A DNA stretch of 64,000 nucleotides from the NCBI GenBank assembly GCA_039881145.1, contig JAYKKI010000014.1, forward strand, positions 312,501 to 376,500, given 5' to 3'. This DNA is from Druceiella hillmani. Its lineage: Eukaryota; Arthropoda; Insecta; Lepidoptera; Hepialidae. The notes beneath the pieces were generated by a model. The model saw only the letters and a program-made list of their open reading frames with translations, searched no databases and was not told the DNA's origin. The position numbers were made by a program, and so were the translations under genes. This document shows, piece by piece, positions 63,387-64,000 of the stretch. Numbering within the stretch: the stretch's first letter is position 1; the number at the start of each line of letters is the position of its first letter.

Positions 63387-64000
63387 CAGATAGAAAGTAG
63401 AGTGAAACAAAAGGGTATTGATCTAACAGAGCTTTCTTCAAATTGGCTGCACGCTGACCAACAACGAGATGAAGAAACCCTAAACCTAATGGAAAAGCTT
63501 AATATCAGTCAGATGCATAGAAACCTTGCTATTACCTATTAAATACGATCTGGAGCACTCCCCGAAAGATAAGTACAAAGAAACGGACGTTCTAAATATT
63601 TGCCTACTATTCCATGAGCGCTTAGATCAACAGTTATTAACAAGGTTCATAATTCTATTATTCATCTCGGTTACGAAAAGACGTTAGAAAAGGTTTATGA
63701 TTACTATTGGTTCGAAGGTATGTCTCGATATGTTAAGAATTTTGTAGATAACTGCGTCGCATGCAAAGTTGGAAAAAATCACTCTTGAAAAATACAGACC
63801 CAGCTTCATCCAATACCTAAGGTATCCTCCCATTGCTGTACAATACATGTAGACGTTACAAGCTAACTAGCGGTAAAAGAGATTCGAAATGGTACGTGTT
63901 TGTTTTAATAGACGCATTTACCAAGCACGTGTTACTCTGCCATTCTACACGCATTGATACCAATAATAATATTAGAGCTATCAAGGAGGGGCATCCTTAT
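63387..64000 (+). pseudogene. Gypsy 2 integrase, right part, runs off the window
   Basis: After the CAGA copy the frame continues with IESRVKQKGIDLTEL and LHADQQRDEETLNLMEKL, then broken frames with VHNSIIHLGYEKTLEKVYD, YWFEGMSRYVKNF and CVACK, the HHCC zinc domain, and HVDVT and VFVLIDAFTKHVLL of the catalytic core. Truncated by the window edge. Confidence 0.85.

Overview
The window is AT-rich animal DNA, almost certainly from an insect. It holds one conserved host gene split by introns (striatin) and a dense set of insect-type transposons: mariner, pogo-like, THAP/P-element, piggyBac-type MITE, hAT, an RTE-like LINE, and Ty3/Gypsy elements including an env-bearing errantivirus-like copy. 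I cannot name the order from the sequence.

Region 1 (1-17,850, minus strand): a complete seven-exon coding model for the striatin orthologue (Drosophila Cka), a scaffold of the STRIPAK phosphatase/kinase complex. My exon joins give 1,980 nt, 659 codons plus stop, with all phases agreeing. Its introns carry a full-length broken mariner with TA duplications, a 1.24-kb piggyBac-type MITE flanked by TTAA, two copies of a foldback repeat, a 105-bp hairpin element and a TA microsatellite.

Region 2 (17,851-25,000): a featureless stretch, then a decayed pogo-like transposon whose product ended in a Cys-rich PHD-like finger, then a LINE endonuclease fragment.

Region 3 (25,600-43,500): a cluster of three P-element remnants of the THAP9 type (26.4-27.1 kb plus, 28.1-30.7 kb minus, 34.8-41 kb plus). 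The third is split by a 5'-truncated RTE-like LINE with a 14-bp target duplication. A palindromic foldback repeat recurs six times in the window, four of them in this cluster and often close to P-element ends. One copy is a 218-bp nearly perfect palindrome.

Region 4 (43,500-52,900): a broken hAT transposase (minus), a second pogo-like element with a tandemly duplicated right end, and a fused relic of a DUF4817-type mariner-like element.

Region 5 (52,945-64,000): a degraded Ty3/Gypsy element into which a 7.7-kb errantivirus-like provirus (two LTRs, tRNA-Leu primer site, gag, pol, env) inserted between the RNase H and integrase coding parts, leaving a 4-bp CAGA duplication. The host Gypsy copy resumes after the 3' LTR and runs off the window.

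Apart from striatin I see no host gene. All transposon proteins carry stops, frameshifts or deletions, so no autonomous element is evident. The most unusual material is the foldback/P-element association and the two precise nested insertions.
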